64,000 bases of DNA, taken from assembly GCF_003594875.1 (NCBI RefSeq), contig NZ_QZEY01000010.1:62001-126000 (forward strand), given 5' to 3'. The notes under the pieces are model-generated. The model worked only from the letters and a program-made list of their open reading frames with translations, searched no databases and was not told the origin of the DNA. Shown here piece by piece: positions 26,408 through 35,232 of the stretch (position 1 is the first letter of the stretch; every line of letters begins with the position of its first letter). Source of the DNA: Bailinhaonella thermotolerans. Its GTDB lineage: Bacteria > Actinomycetota > Actinomycetes > Streptosporangiales > Streptosporangiaceae. The translations under genes and the position numbers were made by a program.

Positions 26408-27367
26408 ATGGCCCGACGCACGCTCAGCATCGCCATCGCTCTCTCGTCGGCGGCGGCCATCGCGGGGTCCTCGTTCACCCCCGCCACGGCCTCCGCCCTG
26501 TCCGCGCCGGAACGGCTCCGGGTCAGCCATGTGACCGCCACCGAGATCGCCTTCCACTGGTCCCAGAACACCGGTGGGAGCGCCGGGACGGTCCGCGCCC
26601 GGGTCTTCCAGAACGGCGCGCAGGTCGCGACCACCCCGCTGGTGCGCCACACCGCGTCGGGGCTGGTCCCGGGCGCGACCTACTCCTTCCACGTCGTCGC
26701 GTTCGACGCCGCCGGCAACACCTCGCCGCCGAGCCGGACCATCACGGTCACCACGCGCGGCCCGGGGGTGGTCCCGCCGGGCCCGGCGAACCTGCGCGCC
26801 ACCGAGGTCGCCGCCGCCCGGGCCGGCCTCGCGTTCGACCAGCCCGACGACGCCTGGGACATCGGCCACTACGAGGTCTTCGACGGGACGGCGCGGATCG
26901 CGTCCGTCCCGGCGTCCTCCTTCTTCGCCGTCCCCACGGTGACGCTCGACGTGCGGGGTCTCGCGCCCGAGTCGTCGCATGAGTACTCCGTGCGCGCCGT
27001 CCGCCCGTCGGGCCCCTCGCCCGCGTCGAACCCGCTGACGGTCCGCACCCTCGCGCGGACCGACCTGCGGCCGCCCTCGGCGCCCACGGGCCTGACGGCG
27101 CGGGCCGCGACGTACCCCTGCTTCTCCCCCAGGCTGACCTGGACCCAGTCGGTAGACGACCGCGACCCGCGGGCGGCGATCGACTACGAGGTCCTGGTCG
27201 GCGGCACGCACGACCAGTGGGTGCGCGGCGCCGGGGCGGCCGTCGTCGCCGAGGTGCCGGTGGGCGTCAGCACCATCGGCGTCCGCGCGGTGGACTCCTC
27301 CGGCAACGCCTCCGCCCTCGCCACGACCACCTTCACACGCGAGCCGTCCTGCACCGACGACGGCTGA
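26408..27367 (+). CDS. Secreted fibronectin type III protein
   Basis: An exported 319-aa protein. The signal peptide occupies roughly residues 1-31 (ARRTLSIAIALSSAAAIAGS, cleavage near ASA). Three Fn3-like domains follow at about 33-115, 122-215 and 228-315, each with the final YSFHVVAFDAAGN, YSVRAVRPSG or GVRAVDSSGN strand. Such domains usually bind polysaccharide or proteins outside the cell, often as accessories of glycoside hydrolases, but no catalytic domain is present. The ATG at 26408 follows AAGGGAAGCGGAG. It stands alone between a tandem repeat and a strong hairpin. Confidence 0.85.
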   Translation: MARRTLSIAIALSSAAAIAGSSFTPATASALSAPERLRVSHVTATEIAFHWSQNTGGSAGTVRARVFQNGAQVATTPLVRHTASGLVPGATYSFHVVAFDAAGNTSPPSRTITVTTRGPGVVPPGPANLRATEVAAARAGLAFDQPDDAWDIGHYEVFDGTARIASVPASSFFAVPTVTLDVRGLAPESSHEYSVRAVRPSGPSPASNPLTVRTLARTDLRPPSAPTGLTARAATYPCFSPRLTWTQSVDDRDPRAAIDYEVLVGGTHDQWVRGAGAAVVAEVPVGVSTIGVRAVDSSGNASALATTTFTREPSCTDDG

Positions 27368-27370
27368 CCG

Positions 27371-27420
27371 GGAGGCCGGGGGCGCTCCCCCGCCCGGGCG
27401 GATGACCGCCCCCGGCCTCC
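27371..27420. terminator. Bidirectional hairpin between Fn3 gene and regulator gene
   Basis: GGAGGCCGGGGGCG (27371-27384) pairs perfectly over 14 bp with 27407-27420, loop 22 bases, between two convergent stop codons. Confidence 0.65.
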
Positions 27421-27430
27421 GCCGGCCTCG

Positions 27431-28114
27431 TCACGGCAGGAGGTCCCGCCAGCGTTCGGCGGAGGCCAGGGTGTCCAGGCTGATCCGCTCCAGGAAGTGG
27501 GCTCCCGTGGTCAGGCGCCGGCCAACCGGGGTGTCCGGGCCGATGTCCTCCGCCGCCCGCCGCGTCATCTCGGCCGCCTCCAGCGTCTGGTGCGCGCTGC
27601 GGACCACCGTGTGGTACCACATGTCGTCGTCCATCACGTAGACGTCGCGCCGCCGCCGGGGATCGCGCTCGCGCCTGATCAGCCCCTGCTCGATCAGGTA
27701 GCCGACGGCGGTGGAGACCGACGCCGGGCTGACCTTGAGGCCCCGGGCCAGCTCGGCCGCCGTGAGCCTGCCGTCCTCGGTGATCAGCAGGCGGATGAGC
27801 ACGCGGGCCGTCATGCGCTGCAGGCCCATCCGGACGGCCACCGCCACGGCCTCGGCCTCGGTGTCGCCCGCGGGGCCGTACGGCCCGCCGCCCGCGGGGA
27901 GCACGGCGGGCGTGCTGCGGCGGGCCCGCCGTTCGGTCGCGCGGTGCGCCTGCTCGGGCCGGTAACCGCCGGGCCCGCCGTTGCGGTGGACCTCCCTGCT
28001 GATCGTCGAGGTCGGCCGGCCGAGCCGCCGGGCGATCTCGGCGTAGGAGAGGCCCTCGGACAGCCCCGCGGCGATGCGGTTCCGGTCGCGCTGGGTCAAC
28101 CTTCCTCCGGGCAT
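27431..28114 (-). CDS. Regulator fusing IS30-like HTH to MarR-like winged helix
   Basis: A 227-aa predicted DNA-binding protein with two different helix-turn-helices. Residues 5-45 (LTQRDRNRIAAGLSEGLSYA then EIARRLGRPTSTISREVHRN) match HTH_38, the N-terminus of IS30 transposases. Residues about 97-175 form a GbsR/MarR-like winged helix (LTAAELARGLKVSPASVSTA then VGYLIEQGLIRRERD). The IS30 DDE catalytic domain is absent, so this is not a transposase. It is divergent from the P450 gene with 147 bases between starts, containing several ATTGCA repeats, and probably controls it. Effector unknown. Confidence 0.82.
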   Translation of the reverse strand: MPGGRLTQRDRNRIAAGLSEGLSYAEIARRLGRPTSTISREVHRNGGPGGYRPEQAHRATERRARRSTPAVLPAGGGPYGPAGDTEAEAVAVAVRMGLQRMTARVLIRLLITEDGRLTAAELARGLKVSPASVSTAVGYLIEQGLIRRERDPRRRRDVYVMDDDMWYHTVVRSAHQTLEAAEMTRRAAEDIGPDTPVGRRLTTGAHFLERISLDTLASAERWRDLLP

Positions 28115-28139
28115 GCCGGGATTATTGCGTTCGGCGTCA

Positions 28140-28185
28140 TCTCATTGCAATAGGCGGTTGCATTCACCTTCATCGTCATTGCATC
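28140..28185. promoter_or_regulatory. ATTGCA/TGCAAT repeats in the regulator-P450 intergenic region
   Basis: CATTGCAAT at 28143, GGTTGCATT about 14 bases on, and CATTGCATCA around 28177 repeat a TTGCA core with partial dyad symmetry between the two divergent genes. They may be the binding sites of the neighbouring regulator. This is a location-based guess. Confidence 0.4.
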
Positions 28186-28261
28186 AATTTATCCGGGTAG
28201 AACTGCGATGACGCTATTCCAGTAATTGACGGTAATTTGAACGCAACGTAGCTTTCAAAGC

Positions 28262-29458
28262 ATGACGAACACGTACTATCGCGAGCACGAACCCGTCATG
28301 CCGTCGTTCGACCGGCCCGCCGGCCGCCCGTTCGACCCGTCCCCGGAGCTGATCGCCCTTCGCGGCGAACGCCCGGTCGCCCGCCTCGCCGTACCCGAGG
28401 GCGCCCCCGGAGTCTGGCTCGTCACCGGGTACGACCTGGTCCGCAAGGTCCTCGCGGACCCGCGCTTCAGCTCCCGCTACGAGACGCAGTACCACCCGCT
28501 CGTGCACACGCACATGCCGCCCGCGCCGGTGGGCGACCTGACCGGCATGGACCCTCCCGCGCACACGCGCATCCGCAAGCTGCTGACCGGCAAGTTCACC
28601 GTGCGCAGGATGAACCAGCTCACCGAGCGCGCCACCGAGATCACCCGCGACCGGCTCGACGAGATGGAGAAGGCGGGGCCGCCCGCCGACCTGGTCCCGG
28701 TCTTCGCCCAGCCGGTCCCGGCCCAGATGATCTGCGAGCTGCTCGGCGTGCCGTACGGCGAGCGCGACGCGTTCACCGAGGCCGCGCACCTCGCCAGCGG
28801 CGGCGACGACTTCGAGGCATCCGCGGCGGCCTTCGCCCGCGTCTCGGAGTACCTGCGGGACCTCGCCCTGGCCAAGCGCGCCGACCCCACGGACGACCTG
28901 CTCAGCGACCTGGCCGGGAGCGACCTCACCGACGACGAGCTGGGCGGGGTGGCCGCCTTCCTGCTCGGCGCGGGCCTGGAGACCACCGCCAACATGCTGG
29001 GGCTCGGGACCTTCGCGCTGCTGCGGAACCCCGCGCAGCTCGCCGCCCTGCGCGAGGACCCGGGCCTGGTCAACGGCGCGGTCGAGGAGCTGCTGCGATA
29101 CCTGAGCATCGCCAACACCGGTCTGCGCGGCGTGCTCGAGGACGTCGAGCTCGGCGGCGCGCCGCTCAAGGCCGGCGACACGGTCGTCATCTCCCTGGAC
29201 GTCGCCAACCGGGACCCGGCCAAGTTCCCCGGCCCCGACGCGCTGGACCTCCGCCGGTCCGCCACCGGCCACCTGGCCTTCGGCCACGGCGTCCACCAGT
29301 GTCTCGGCCAGCAGCTCGCCCGGGTCGAGATGCGCGTCGCCTTCCCCGCGCTCCTCGCCCGCTTCCCGGGGCTGCGGCTGGCCGTGCCCCCCGAGGAGGT
29401 CCCGCTGCGCAACCCCATCCCGCTGTACGGCGTGCGGAGCCTGCCCGTGACCTGGTAG
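28262..29458 (+). CDS. Cytochrome P450
   Basis: A soluble bacterial P450 monooxygenase of 398 aa. The I-helix LGAGLETTANMLG (about 235-247) has the Glu-Thr oxygen-activation pair. EELLRYLSIANTGLRG contains the ExxR charge pair of helix K. The heme-binding loop FGHGVHQCLGQQLAR places the thiolate ligand at Cys347. It is followed after 23 bases by a [3Fe-4S] ferredoxin, the usual electron donor. The size and ferredoxin partner suggest a CYP105/CYP107-like enzyme, but the subfamily and substrate need comparison. There is no biosynthetic cluster around it, and the divergent HTH-fusion gene is the likely regulator. Confidence 0.95.
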   Translation: MTNTYYREHEPVMPSFDRPAGRPFDPSPELIALRGERPVARLAVPEGAPGVWLVTGYDLVRKVLADPRFSSRYETQYHPLVHTHMPPAPVGDLTGMDPPAHTRIRKLLTGKFTVRRMNQLTERATEITRDRLDEMEKAGPPADLVPVFAQPVPAQMICELLGVPYGERDAFTEAAHLASGGDDFEASAAAFARVSEYLRDLALAKRADPTDDLLSDLAGSDLTDDELGGVAAFLLGAGLETTANMLGLGTFALLRNPAQLAALREDPGLVNGAVEELLRYLSIANTGLRGVLEDVELGGAPLKAGDTVVISLDVANRDPAKFPGPDALDLRRSATGHLAFGHGVHQCLGQQLARVEMRVAFPALLARFPGLRLAVPPEEVPLRNPIPLYGVRSLPVTW

Positions 29459-29481
29459 CGACCCCACGAGCGGAGGTACCC

Positions 29482-29682
29482 ATGAAGATCACCGTTGACC
29501 AGGGCAGATGCGTCGGCGCGGGACAGTGCGCGCGGCTCGCCCCCGACGTCTTCGACCAGCGCGAGGAGGACGGCGTCGTCACCCTCCTGGACCCCGCGCC
29601 ACCCCCCGAGCGGCACGCCCCGGCACGAGACGCCGCCGACGTCTGCCCCTCCGGCGCGATCACCCTCACCGCCCGGCCCTGA
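29482..29682 (+). CDS. [3Fe-4S] ferredoxin
   Basis: A 66-aa electron-transfer protein for the upstream P450. It starts MKITVDQGRCVGAGQCARLA and carries the cluster cysteines in RCVGAGQC and the distal DVCPSGAI. In the first motif, CVGAGQC replaces the second cysteine of a 4Fe ferredoxin with Gly/Ala, which favours a 3Fe-4S cluster. The ATG at 29482 is preceded by GGAGG at 6 bases. It ends before a strong terminator, closing a two-gene operon. A ferredoxin reductase must come from elsewhere in the genome. Confidence 0.92.
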   Translation: MKITVDQGRCVGAGQCARLAPDVFDQREEDGVVTLLDPAPPPERHAPARDAADVCPSGAITLTARP

Positions 29683-29702
29683 CCCGGAACCCCGAGACGT
29701 GA

Positions 29703-29744
29703 GCCGCCGCCCGCTCCCCGGTGAGGCCGGGAGCGGGCGGCGGC
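29703..29744. terminator. Strong hairpin after the P450-ferredoxin operon
   Basis: GCCGCCGCCCGCTCCC (29703-29718) pairs perfectly over 16 bp with 29729-29744 across a 10-base loop. It lies between convergent genes and can serve both. Confidence 0.75.
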
Positions 29745-29759
29745 CGTACGGCGTGGCGG

Positions 29760-30485
29760 TCAGGGCAGGGTCGCGGGGGCGGGAGCCGGGGCGGGGACCG
29801 GGGGGCCGCCGGGGGTCCGGACCGCCTTGACCAGGAGCCAGGCGATGAAGGTGATCTCCGCGACGGCCGCGGGGGTCATGGCGAACGGCGAGACGGCGGC
29901 GCCGAGGCCGGGGGCGAGGAGCCGGGTGAACACGTCGGTGAGGTGGCCCGCGCAGCCGGCCATCAGCAGGACGCCCAGCGCCCTGGGGAAGTGGCCGGAC
30001 CTGATGACCAGGTGTCCCAGGGGCAGCAGCCACAGGCCGAAGTACGTCTGGGCGATGAGGTAGGCGTCGTGCTGCATGCCGCTGAACAGCAGCGCCGACG
30101 CGGCGGACCCGGGCGGGCCGAAGACGCCGGAGGGGGCCCGGCCGGTGGCGACCGCCAGGGCGGTGACCTGGTTGAGCAGGCTCATGGTCTGCAGCGTCAC
30201 GCCGACCGCCACGAAGACGGCCATCACGGCGGCGGCGAACCGGCCGGCGTGCCGGAGCAGCAGGTACAGCGTCAGGCCCGTCATCAGGAAGGCCACGGCC
30301 CCGGTCAGCTCGGCGACCAGGCCGAGACGGAACAGGGTCTCCGAGCCGGCGATGTTCGCGGCCGTGGCGGCCGCGTCCCCGGGCACGACGACGCGGGCGT
30401 TCACCAGCCCGGCGAACACGGTGGACACGGCGACGAACAGGTACAGGCAGCCCGCGATCCGGGCGAGTCTCCTCGGCGTGGCCAT
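29760..30485 (-). CDS. DUF4386 membrane protein
   Basis: A 241-aa integral membrane protein with about six helices, matching DUF4386 as remembered (RRLARIAGCLYLFVAVSTVF at the start, LMTGLTLYLLLR and GLWLLPLGHLVIRSGHFPR later). Function unknown. It follows the NAD(P)-binding oxidoreductase gene by 3 bases on the same strand, so the two form an operon likely controlled by the divergent TetR regulator at 31300. Confidence 0.82.
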   Translation of the reverse strand: MATPRRLARIAGCLYLFVAVSTVFAGLVNARVVVPGDAAATAANIAGSETLFRLGLVAELTGAVAFLMTGLTLYLLLRHAGRFAAAVMAVFVAVGVTLQTMSLLNQVTALAVATGRAPSGVFGPPGSAASALLFSGMQHDAYLIAQTYFGLWLLPLGHLVIRSGHFPRALGVLLMAGCAGHLTDVFTRLLAPGLGAAVSPFAMTPAAVAEITFIAWLLVKAVRTPGGPPVPAPAPAPATLP

Positions 30486-30488
30486 GGG

Positions 30489-31205
30489 TCAGGGCCGGGC
30501 GTGGGCGAGGGCGGAGGGGGTCAGGCGGCCGACGATGGCCGGGGCCTCGTGGACGAGGCCGTCGTCCTCCACGGCCTCGACCATGAACAGGGCGTAGTCC
30601 ACGCGGCGGGTGCGGTTGCCGCCCAGGATGGGGTCGCCGACGTGACGGCTCCACACCGGCAGGCCCTGGCTCTCGCCGTCCTCCAGGTCGCTGCCGCGCA
30701 CGACCGTCCAGCGGGTGTCGCTCTCGAAGACCCGGCGGCACGCCTCGACCTGGTCGTCCACGTCCACGAACCGGGCGAGCCTGGCCAGCCGCCCGAACAC
30801 GGCCGCGTAGATCCGGAACCCGCGCGTGTAGACGTCCTCGCCGTCCCTGCTGATGTGCCAGCCGCAGGAGAAGACCAGGCGGGCGCCGGGCCGGGCGTGG
30901 TCCAGCACGGCCTGGGCGGTGCCCGAGGCGTAGTGGTGCACTCCCCACGGCACCAGCACCGTGAGCACCGCGTCGCACCCGGCCACGGCCCTGGCGATGA
31001 CGGCGCGGTCGTCCGTCTGCCCGGGGACCACCGTGATCCGGCCCTCGAACTCGGCGAGCTTGCCCACGCTCCGCTCCCGGCAGACGCCCACGACCTCGTA
31101 CCCGCGCTCCAGCGCGTGCCGCACGAGGTGGCGTCCGAGCTTCCCTGACGCGCCGATGACGCACATCCTCTTCCCCGCGCCCGGCTTCCCGTCGATCGGT
31201 TCCAC
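30489..31205 (-). CDS. NAD(P)-binding oxidoreductase (NmrA-like)
   Basis: A 238-aa Rossmann-fold protein of the NAD(P)H-binding/NmrA type. [20 protein letters not shown] (about 13-32) is the GxxGxxG cofactor turn, and the basic CRERSVGKL after strand 2 suggests NADPH. No Tyr-x-x-x-Lys catalytic pair is evident, as in NmrA and anaerobilin-like families. It is first in a two-gene operon with a DUF4386 gene and divergent from a TetR regulator. The start at 31205 is preceded by GGAGGAGAG. Confidence 0.83.
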   Translation of the reverse strand: MEPIDGKPGAGKRMCVIGASGKLGRHLVRHALERGYEVVGVCRERSVGKLAEFEGRITVVPGQTDDRAVIARAVAGCDAVLTVLVPWGVHHYASGTAQAVLDHARPGARLVFSCGWHISRDGEDVYTRGFRIYAAVFGRLARLARFVDVDDQVEACRRVFESDTRWTVVRGSDLEDGESQGLPVWSRHVGDPILGGNRTRRVDYALFMVEAVEDDGLVHEAPAIVGRLTPSALAHARP

Positions 31206-31233
31206 GGTTCTCTCCTCCGCTCGATCCCTACGC

Positions 31234-31265
31234 TGTAAGGTTCAACCTTGCGGTGTAAGGTTGTC
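31234..31265. promoter_or_regulatory. Operator repeats between oxidoreductase and TetR genes
   Basis: TGTAAGGTT occurs at 31234-31242 and again at 31254-31262, 20 bases apart. The first copy is part of the 13-base palindrome AAGGTTCAACCTT (31237-31249). Two sites on the same helix face in a 94-base divergent region fit autoregulation by the TetR protein. Confidence 0.65.
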
Positions 31266-31299
31266 AACAGTCCATCGGGAACGAGCGGGAGAGGACCCC

Positions 31300-31980
31300 A
31301 TGACCAGCGAGCCGGCCGGCACCCCCGCGCCGCATCACAAGCAGCTCAGCAGGGAGCAGGTGCTCCGCACCGCCGTCGCGATGGCCGACGAGACGGGCGC
31401 CGGCGCGCCGAGCATGCGCAAGCTGGCCGAACGGCTCGGCGTCGAGGCCATGTCGCTCTACCACCACTTCCGCAACAAGGAGGTGATCCTGGACGGCATG
31501 CTCGACCTGGTCTTCGGCGAGATCGAGCTGCCGCGGGACGACGCCGGATGGCGCGCCGCCCTGCGGCGGCGGGCCGTCTCGGCGCGTGACGCGCTGACGC
31601 GCCACCGGTGGGCGATCGGCCTGATGGACTCGCGCAAGAACCCCGGCCCGGCGACGCTGCGCCACCACGACGCGGTGATCGGCTGCCTGCGGAAGGGGGG
31701 CTTCTCGATCGCGGGGGCGGCGCACGCGGTCTCGGTGCTGGACGGCTACGTCTACGGCTTCACGCTCCAGGAGCTGAGCCTGCCCTTCACCTCCTCGGCC
31801 GGGGTCGAGGACGTGGCGGGCGCGATCCTGGAGGAGCTCCCGGCCGGCGAGTTCCCCCACCTCACCGAGATGATCACCGAGCACGCCCTGCGGCCCCGCT
31901 ACGACTACGCCGAGGAGTTCGGCATCGGCCTCGACCTGATCCTCGACGGCCTGGAACGGCGGCGCGACCACTGGCGGTGA
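31300..31980 (+). CDS. TetR family regulator
   Basis: A 226-aa repressor. The TetR helix-turn-helix is at about 17-63 ([54 protein letters not shown]). The larger C-terminal ligand domain resembles the TetR_C branch seen in tetracycline-type repressors ([20 protein letters not shown] and [17 protein letters not shown]). It is divergent from the oxidoreductase/DUF4386 operon with TGTAAGGTT repeats between. The ATG at 31300 follows GAGAGGA. Confidence 0.92.
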   Translation: MTSEPAGTPAPHHKQLSREQVLRTAVAMADETGAGAPSMRKLAERLGVEAMSLYHHFRNKEVILDGMLDLVFGEIELPRDDAGWRAALRRRAVSARDALTRHRWAIGLMDSRKNPGPATLRHHDAVIGCLRKGGFSIAGAAHAVSVLDGYVYGFTLQELSLPFTSSAGVEDVAGAILEELPAGEFPHLTEMITEHALRPRYDYAEEFGIGLDLILDGLERRRDHWR

Positions 31981-32210
31981 CGGCCTTCCGCCGCCCGTGC
32001 GCTCGCCGCCCGCCCGCCGTACGGCACGAGCCCCGCCGCCCGCCGTACGGCATGGCGGGGCGCGGGCTCACGCCGTACGCGGGACCGGCGGGCGGGGGCC
32101 GCGCGGCCCCCTCACGAGGCGCGCCGCGTGTCCTCGGGAACCGGGTCCGACCGGCGCGGGGATATCCTGGCCCGCCCATGAAGTGACTCCTCCGACCTCC
32201 TGGAGACCGA

Positions 32211-33650
32211 ATGACACAGGCGAACGGCCGGTTCGACGTCGTGGTGATCGGCGGCGGGCCCGCCGGCGAAGTGGTGGCGGACCGGGTGGTCAAGGCCGGG
32301 CTGAGCGCCGTCGTCGTCGAGGCGGAGGCGGTGGGCGGCGAGTGCTCGTACTGGGCCTGCGTCCCCAGCAAGGCGCTGCTCCGCCCGGCCGCGGCGCTGG
32401 GCGCGGCGCGGGCGGTGGCCGGCGCGCGGGAGGCGGTGTCGGGCGGGCCCGACCCGGCCGGGGTCCTGGCGCGCCGCGACGCCGCCGTCTCCAACTGGAG
32501 CGACGCCGGGCAGGTCGAATGGCTCAAGGGCGCGGGGATCGAGCTCGCGCGCGGCCACGGCCGGATCGCCGGGGAGCGCCTGGTGGAGGTGACCGGGCCC
32601 GGCGGCGAGGTCCGGACGCTGGAGGCGGCGCACGCCGTGGTGGTCTGCACCGGCACGCGGGCGAACCTGCCGCCGATCGAGGGACTGGCGGAGTCGGGCG
32701 TGTGGACCAGCCGCGAGGCCACGGCGGCGAGCCGCGTCCCGGGCCGGCTGGCCGTCATCGGCGGCGGGGTCGTCGCCTGTGAGATGGCGACCGCCTGGAG
32801 CGGGCTCGGCTCGCGCGTGACCATGCTGGTGCGCGGCGACGCGCTGCTGACCGGCTGGGAGCCGTTCGCCGGGGAGAGCGTGGCGCGGGGGCTCGCGGAG
32901 CTCGGGGTCGACGTCCGTTTCGGGGTGTCGGCGACCCGGGTGTCCCGCGACTCCGGGACCGGCGAGGTCACGGTGACGCTGGACGACGGCGGCACGGTCA
33001 CCGCGGACGAGCTGCTGGTCGCGGCCGGGCGCACCCCCCGCACGACCGACCTCGGGCTGGAGCGCGTCCTGCCCGGCGCGGACGGCGGCCCGCTCGGCGT
33101 GGACGACACGTGCCGGGTGACCGCGGCCGAGGGCGGCTGGCTGTACGCCGTGGGCGACGCGAACGGCCGCGCCCTGCTCACGCACATGGGCAAGTACCAG
33201 GCCCGGGCGTGCGCGGCGGCGATCGCCGAACGCGCGGCGGGCCGCGAGCCGGCCGCCGGGACGTACGCCGCCTGGTCGGCGGGCGCGGACCACGCCGCCG
33301 TGCCGCAGGTGGTCTTCACCAGCCCGGAGGCCGCGAGCGTCGGGCTGACCGAGCACGAGGCCCGGCGGCGCGGGATGCGGGTGCGCGTCAGCGAGTACCC
33401 GATCGGCTCGGTGGCCGGGGCGTATCTGCACGCCGACGACTACGCCGGGCACGCCAAGATGGTCGTGGACGAGGACCGCCGCGTCATCGTCGGCTGCACG
33501 CTGGTCGGCCCCGACGTCGCCGAGCTGATCCACGCCGCCACGGTCGCCGTGGTGGGCGAGGTCCCGCTGGACCGGCTCTGGCACGCCGTCCCGGCCTTCC
33601 CCACCGTGAGCGAGATCTGGCTCCGGCTGCTGGAGTCGTACGGCCTGTAG
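32211..33650 (+). CDS. FAD/NAD(P)-dependent disulfide oxidoreductase
   Basis: A 479-aa flavoprotein of the dihydrolipoamide dehydrogenase/mercuric reductase class. The FAD site is DVVVIGGGPAGEVVADRV. The redox-active disulfide region reads GGECSYWACVPSKALLRP, with two cysteines five residues apart, as in lipoamide dehydrogenases. The NAD(P) site is LAVIGGGVVACEMATAW. The dimerisation domain is at roughly 350-475. The usual His-x-x-x-x-Glu active-site pair near the C-terminus is not clear (HAVPAFPTVSEIWL holds a His and a Glu). The ATG at 32211 follows CTGGAGA. No pyruvate-dehydrogenase genes are nearby, so substrate is unknown. Confidence 0.88.
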   Translation: MTQANGRFDVVVIGGGPAGEVVADRVVKAGLSAVVVEAEAVGGECSYWACVPSKALLRPAAALGAARAVAGAREAVSGGPDPAGVLARRDAAVSNWSDAGQVEWLKGAGIELARGHGRIAGERLVEVTGPGGEVRTLEAAHAVVVCTGTRANLPPIEGLAESGVWTSREATAASRVPGRLAVIGGGVVACEMATAWSGLGSRVTMLVRGDALLTGWEPFAGESVARGLAELGVDVRFGVSATRVSRDSGTGEVTVTLDDGGTVTADELLVAAGRTPRTTDLGLERVLPGADGGPLGVDDTCRVTAAEGGWLYAVGDANGRALLTHMGKYQARACAAAIAERAAGREPAAGTYAAWSAGADHAAVPQVVFTSPEAASVGLTEHEARRRGMRVRVSEYPIGSVAGAYLHADDYAGHAKMVVDEDRRVIVGCTLVGPDVAELIHAATVAVVGEVPLDRLWHAVPAFPTVSEIWLRLLESYGL

Positions 33651-33778
33651 GCCGGGCGCCCACCGGGCGGGTCGGCCCCGGAGGGCGGACCCGGCCTGGC
33701 GGGCGGGCCGGTCATGCGCCTGACCCGCGGGACGGACCCCGGAGGGAGGGTCGGGCGCCCGCCCCGCGGGTCAGAACC

Positions 33779-33811
33779 GTCAGGACTGTCAGGCCGTCAG
33801 GACTGTCAGGC
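33779..33811. repeat. Direct repeat GTCAGGACTGTCAGGC, two copies
   Basis: Two nearly adjacent copies of GTCAGGACTGTCAGGC occupy 33779-33811, running into the stop codon of the proline-rich WXG-like gene (minus). Meaning unknown. Confidence 0.6.
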
Positions 33812-35182
33812 TTGGCCGGGCTGGGTGATGAGGGAGGGCGTGGCGGGCTTGTCGCTGGTCCAGAACGACTCGTCCTCCACGAGCTCGGTCGTGCGGGTGT
33901 GGGTCTCCTCCTCGGCGTGACCCCCCGCGCCCGCGCCCATGGGGACGAAGGGGTAGCCCGGGGTGCCCATCCCCGCCGCGGCACGCGCGGCCGCGGCCTG
34001 CTCTGCGGCGTACGCCGCGGTGCCGTACCCGGAACCCGGCAGGCCGCCGCCGGGGACGCCGTATCCGGCGGGGTAGCCCGTGGTCCCCCCGGCCGCCCCG
34101 GGGAGGCCGGAGACGGACGGCGGGTAGGAGGCCAGCTCCGTACGGCCGGCGGAGGAACCGCTCCCGCCGGTCAGGGTCTCGTTCCCGGGCGTGTTCACGC
34201 CGTTGCCCGGGACCTGGTCCCCGTAGCCGGGCACGCCCGGAGTGCGGCCGTCGCCCGCGCCGCCGCCCGGCGGGGTCGTCCCGCCCGGGCCGCCCGGCGG
34301 GTTGGCCGTACCGTCGCCCGGCGGGAACGCGCCGTCGCGGCCCGGGAGGTCGTCGCCCGAGCCGGGGGGCAGCGTGCCCGAGGGGTTCGAGCCGGGGTAC
34401 CTGGGCTCGTAGGGGGCCGGGGGGTCGTAGGAGGCGGAGCCGGTCGGGATGTCGCCGCCGGGGCCGTACGGGCCGAGGTTCGAGGGCCCGGTGTCGAAGG
34501 GGTTCTGCTCGGTGAGGCCGGGGAGGTCGATGCGCAGGTCCGTGGGCAGGTGCCCGTTGACCCTGATGGTCTCCTCGCTGATCGACTTGAGGAACTCCCG
34601 GGCCTTCTTGTTCTCCTCCTCGCGCTGCTTGTCGCCCTGGAAGGCCGAGGTGAAGCCGCCGATCGTGGCCCCGATGGCCGAGCCGATCACCGCGCCGTGG
34701 ATGCCGCCGCGGGAGCCGAGGAGCCCTCCGCTCAGCGCCCCGCTGGTGACGCCTTCGAGCACCGAGGGCTCGTCCTTGTTCTCCGGCACCTCGCCCTTGG
34801 CGCTGCGCAGGAGCGCGCCGTAGCTGCTCAGCGTGGTGGACAGCCCCAGCGGCACCGCGCCGACGTGGGCCGGGGCCTGTTCGACGGGCAGGTCGATGGT
34901 GTCCACGAGGCTGGACGCCGTCTCGCGGATGCGGCGGAGCTGCTTCCTGGCCACCTCGGCGTCGGCGCCGTCGGGCCACTTCTTGTCGAGGGCGTTCAGG
35001 TGGGTGTCGAGGACGGTGATCAGATCGCGGATCTTCTTGCCCGCGGCGCGCATCTCCGCGCCGGCCGCCTCGATCGCCTGGGGGTTGGTGGCCTTGAGCT
35101 GGTCCTCGACCATGTCGAGGGTGTAGTCGTCCACGTCACCCGGATAGACCGGCTGCCTGATCCGAGGGTTGTAGGTCCCCAC
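33806..35182 (-). CDS. Type VII secretion WXG/PPE-like protein with Pro/Gly-rich tail
   Basis: A 458-aa probable T7SS substrate or surface component. Residues 20-135 are helical with a WxxG turn (KKWPDGADAEVARKQLRRI, Trp69) like the hairpin of WXG100/PPE proteins. A glycine-zipper hydrophobic stretch follows at about 145-178 (GGLLGSRGGIHGAVIGSAIG). Residues 230-400 are a disordered Pro/Gly/Tyr-rich tail. The C-terminus carries ELVEDESFWTSDKPATPSLI, closely resembling the end of the 38062 protein (PEDESVWGDDEDVAPPVIG). It is last in a four-gene operon starting at 36299. Secretion is inferred from context. Confidence 0.75.
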   Translation of the reverse strand: MGTYNPRIRQPVYPGDVDDYTLDMVEDQLKATNPQAIEAAGAEMRAAGKKIRDLITVLDTHLNALDKKWPDGADAEVARKQLRRIRETASSLVDTIDLPVEQAPAHVGAVPLGLSTTLSSYGALLRSAKGEVPENKDEPSVLEGVTSGALSGGLLGSRGGIHGAVIGSAIGATIGGFTSAFQGDKQREEENKKAREFLKSISEETIRVNGHLPTDLRIDLPGLTEQNPFDTGPSNLGPYGPGGDIPTGSASYDPPAPYEPRYPGSNPSGTLPPGSGDDLPGRDGAFPPGDGTANPPGGPGGTTPPGGGAGDGRTPGVPGYGDQVPGNGVNTPGNETLTGGSGSSAGRTELASYPPSVSGLPGAAGGTTGYPAGYGVPGGGLPGSGYGTAAYAAEQAAAARAAAGMGTPGYPFVPMGAGAGGHAEEETHTRTTELVEDESFWTSDKPATPSLITQPGQA

Positions 35183-35232
35183 GCCGCGTCACCCGCTCCT
35201 CATCCGTCGTACCGAATCCGCCGCGCCCGCCC

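Noticed and set aside
27431-28114. IS30 transposase
   Set aside because: Only the N-terminal HTH resembles IS30; there is no DDE domain, and no terminal inverted repeats were seen.
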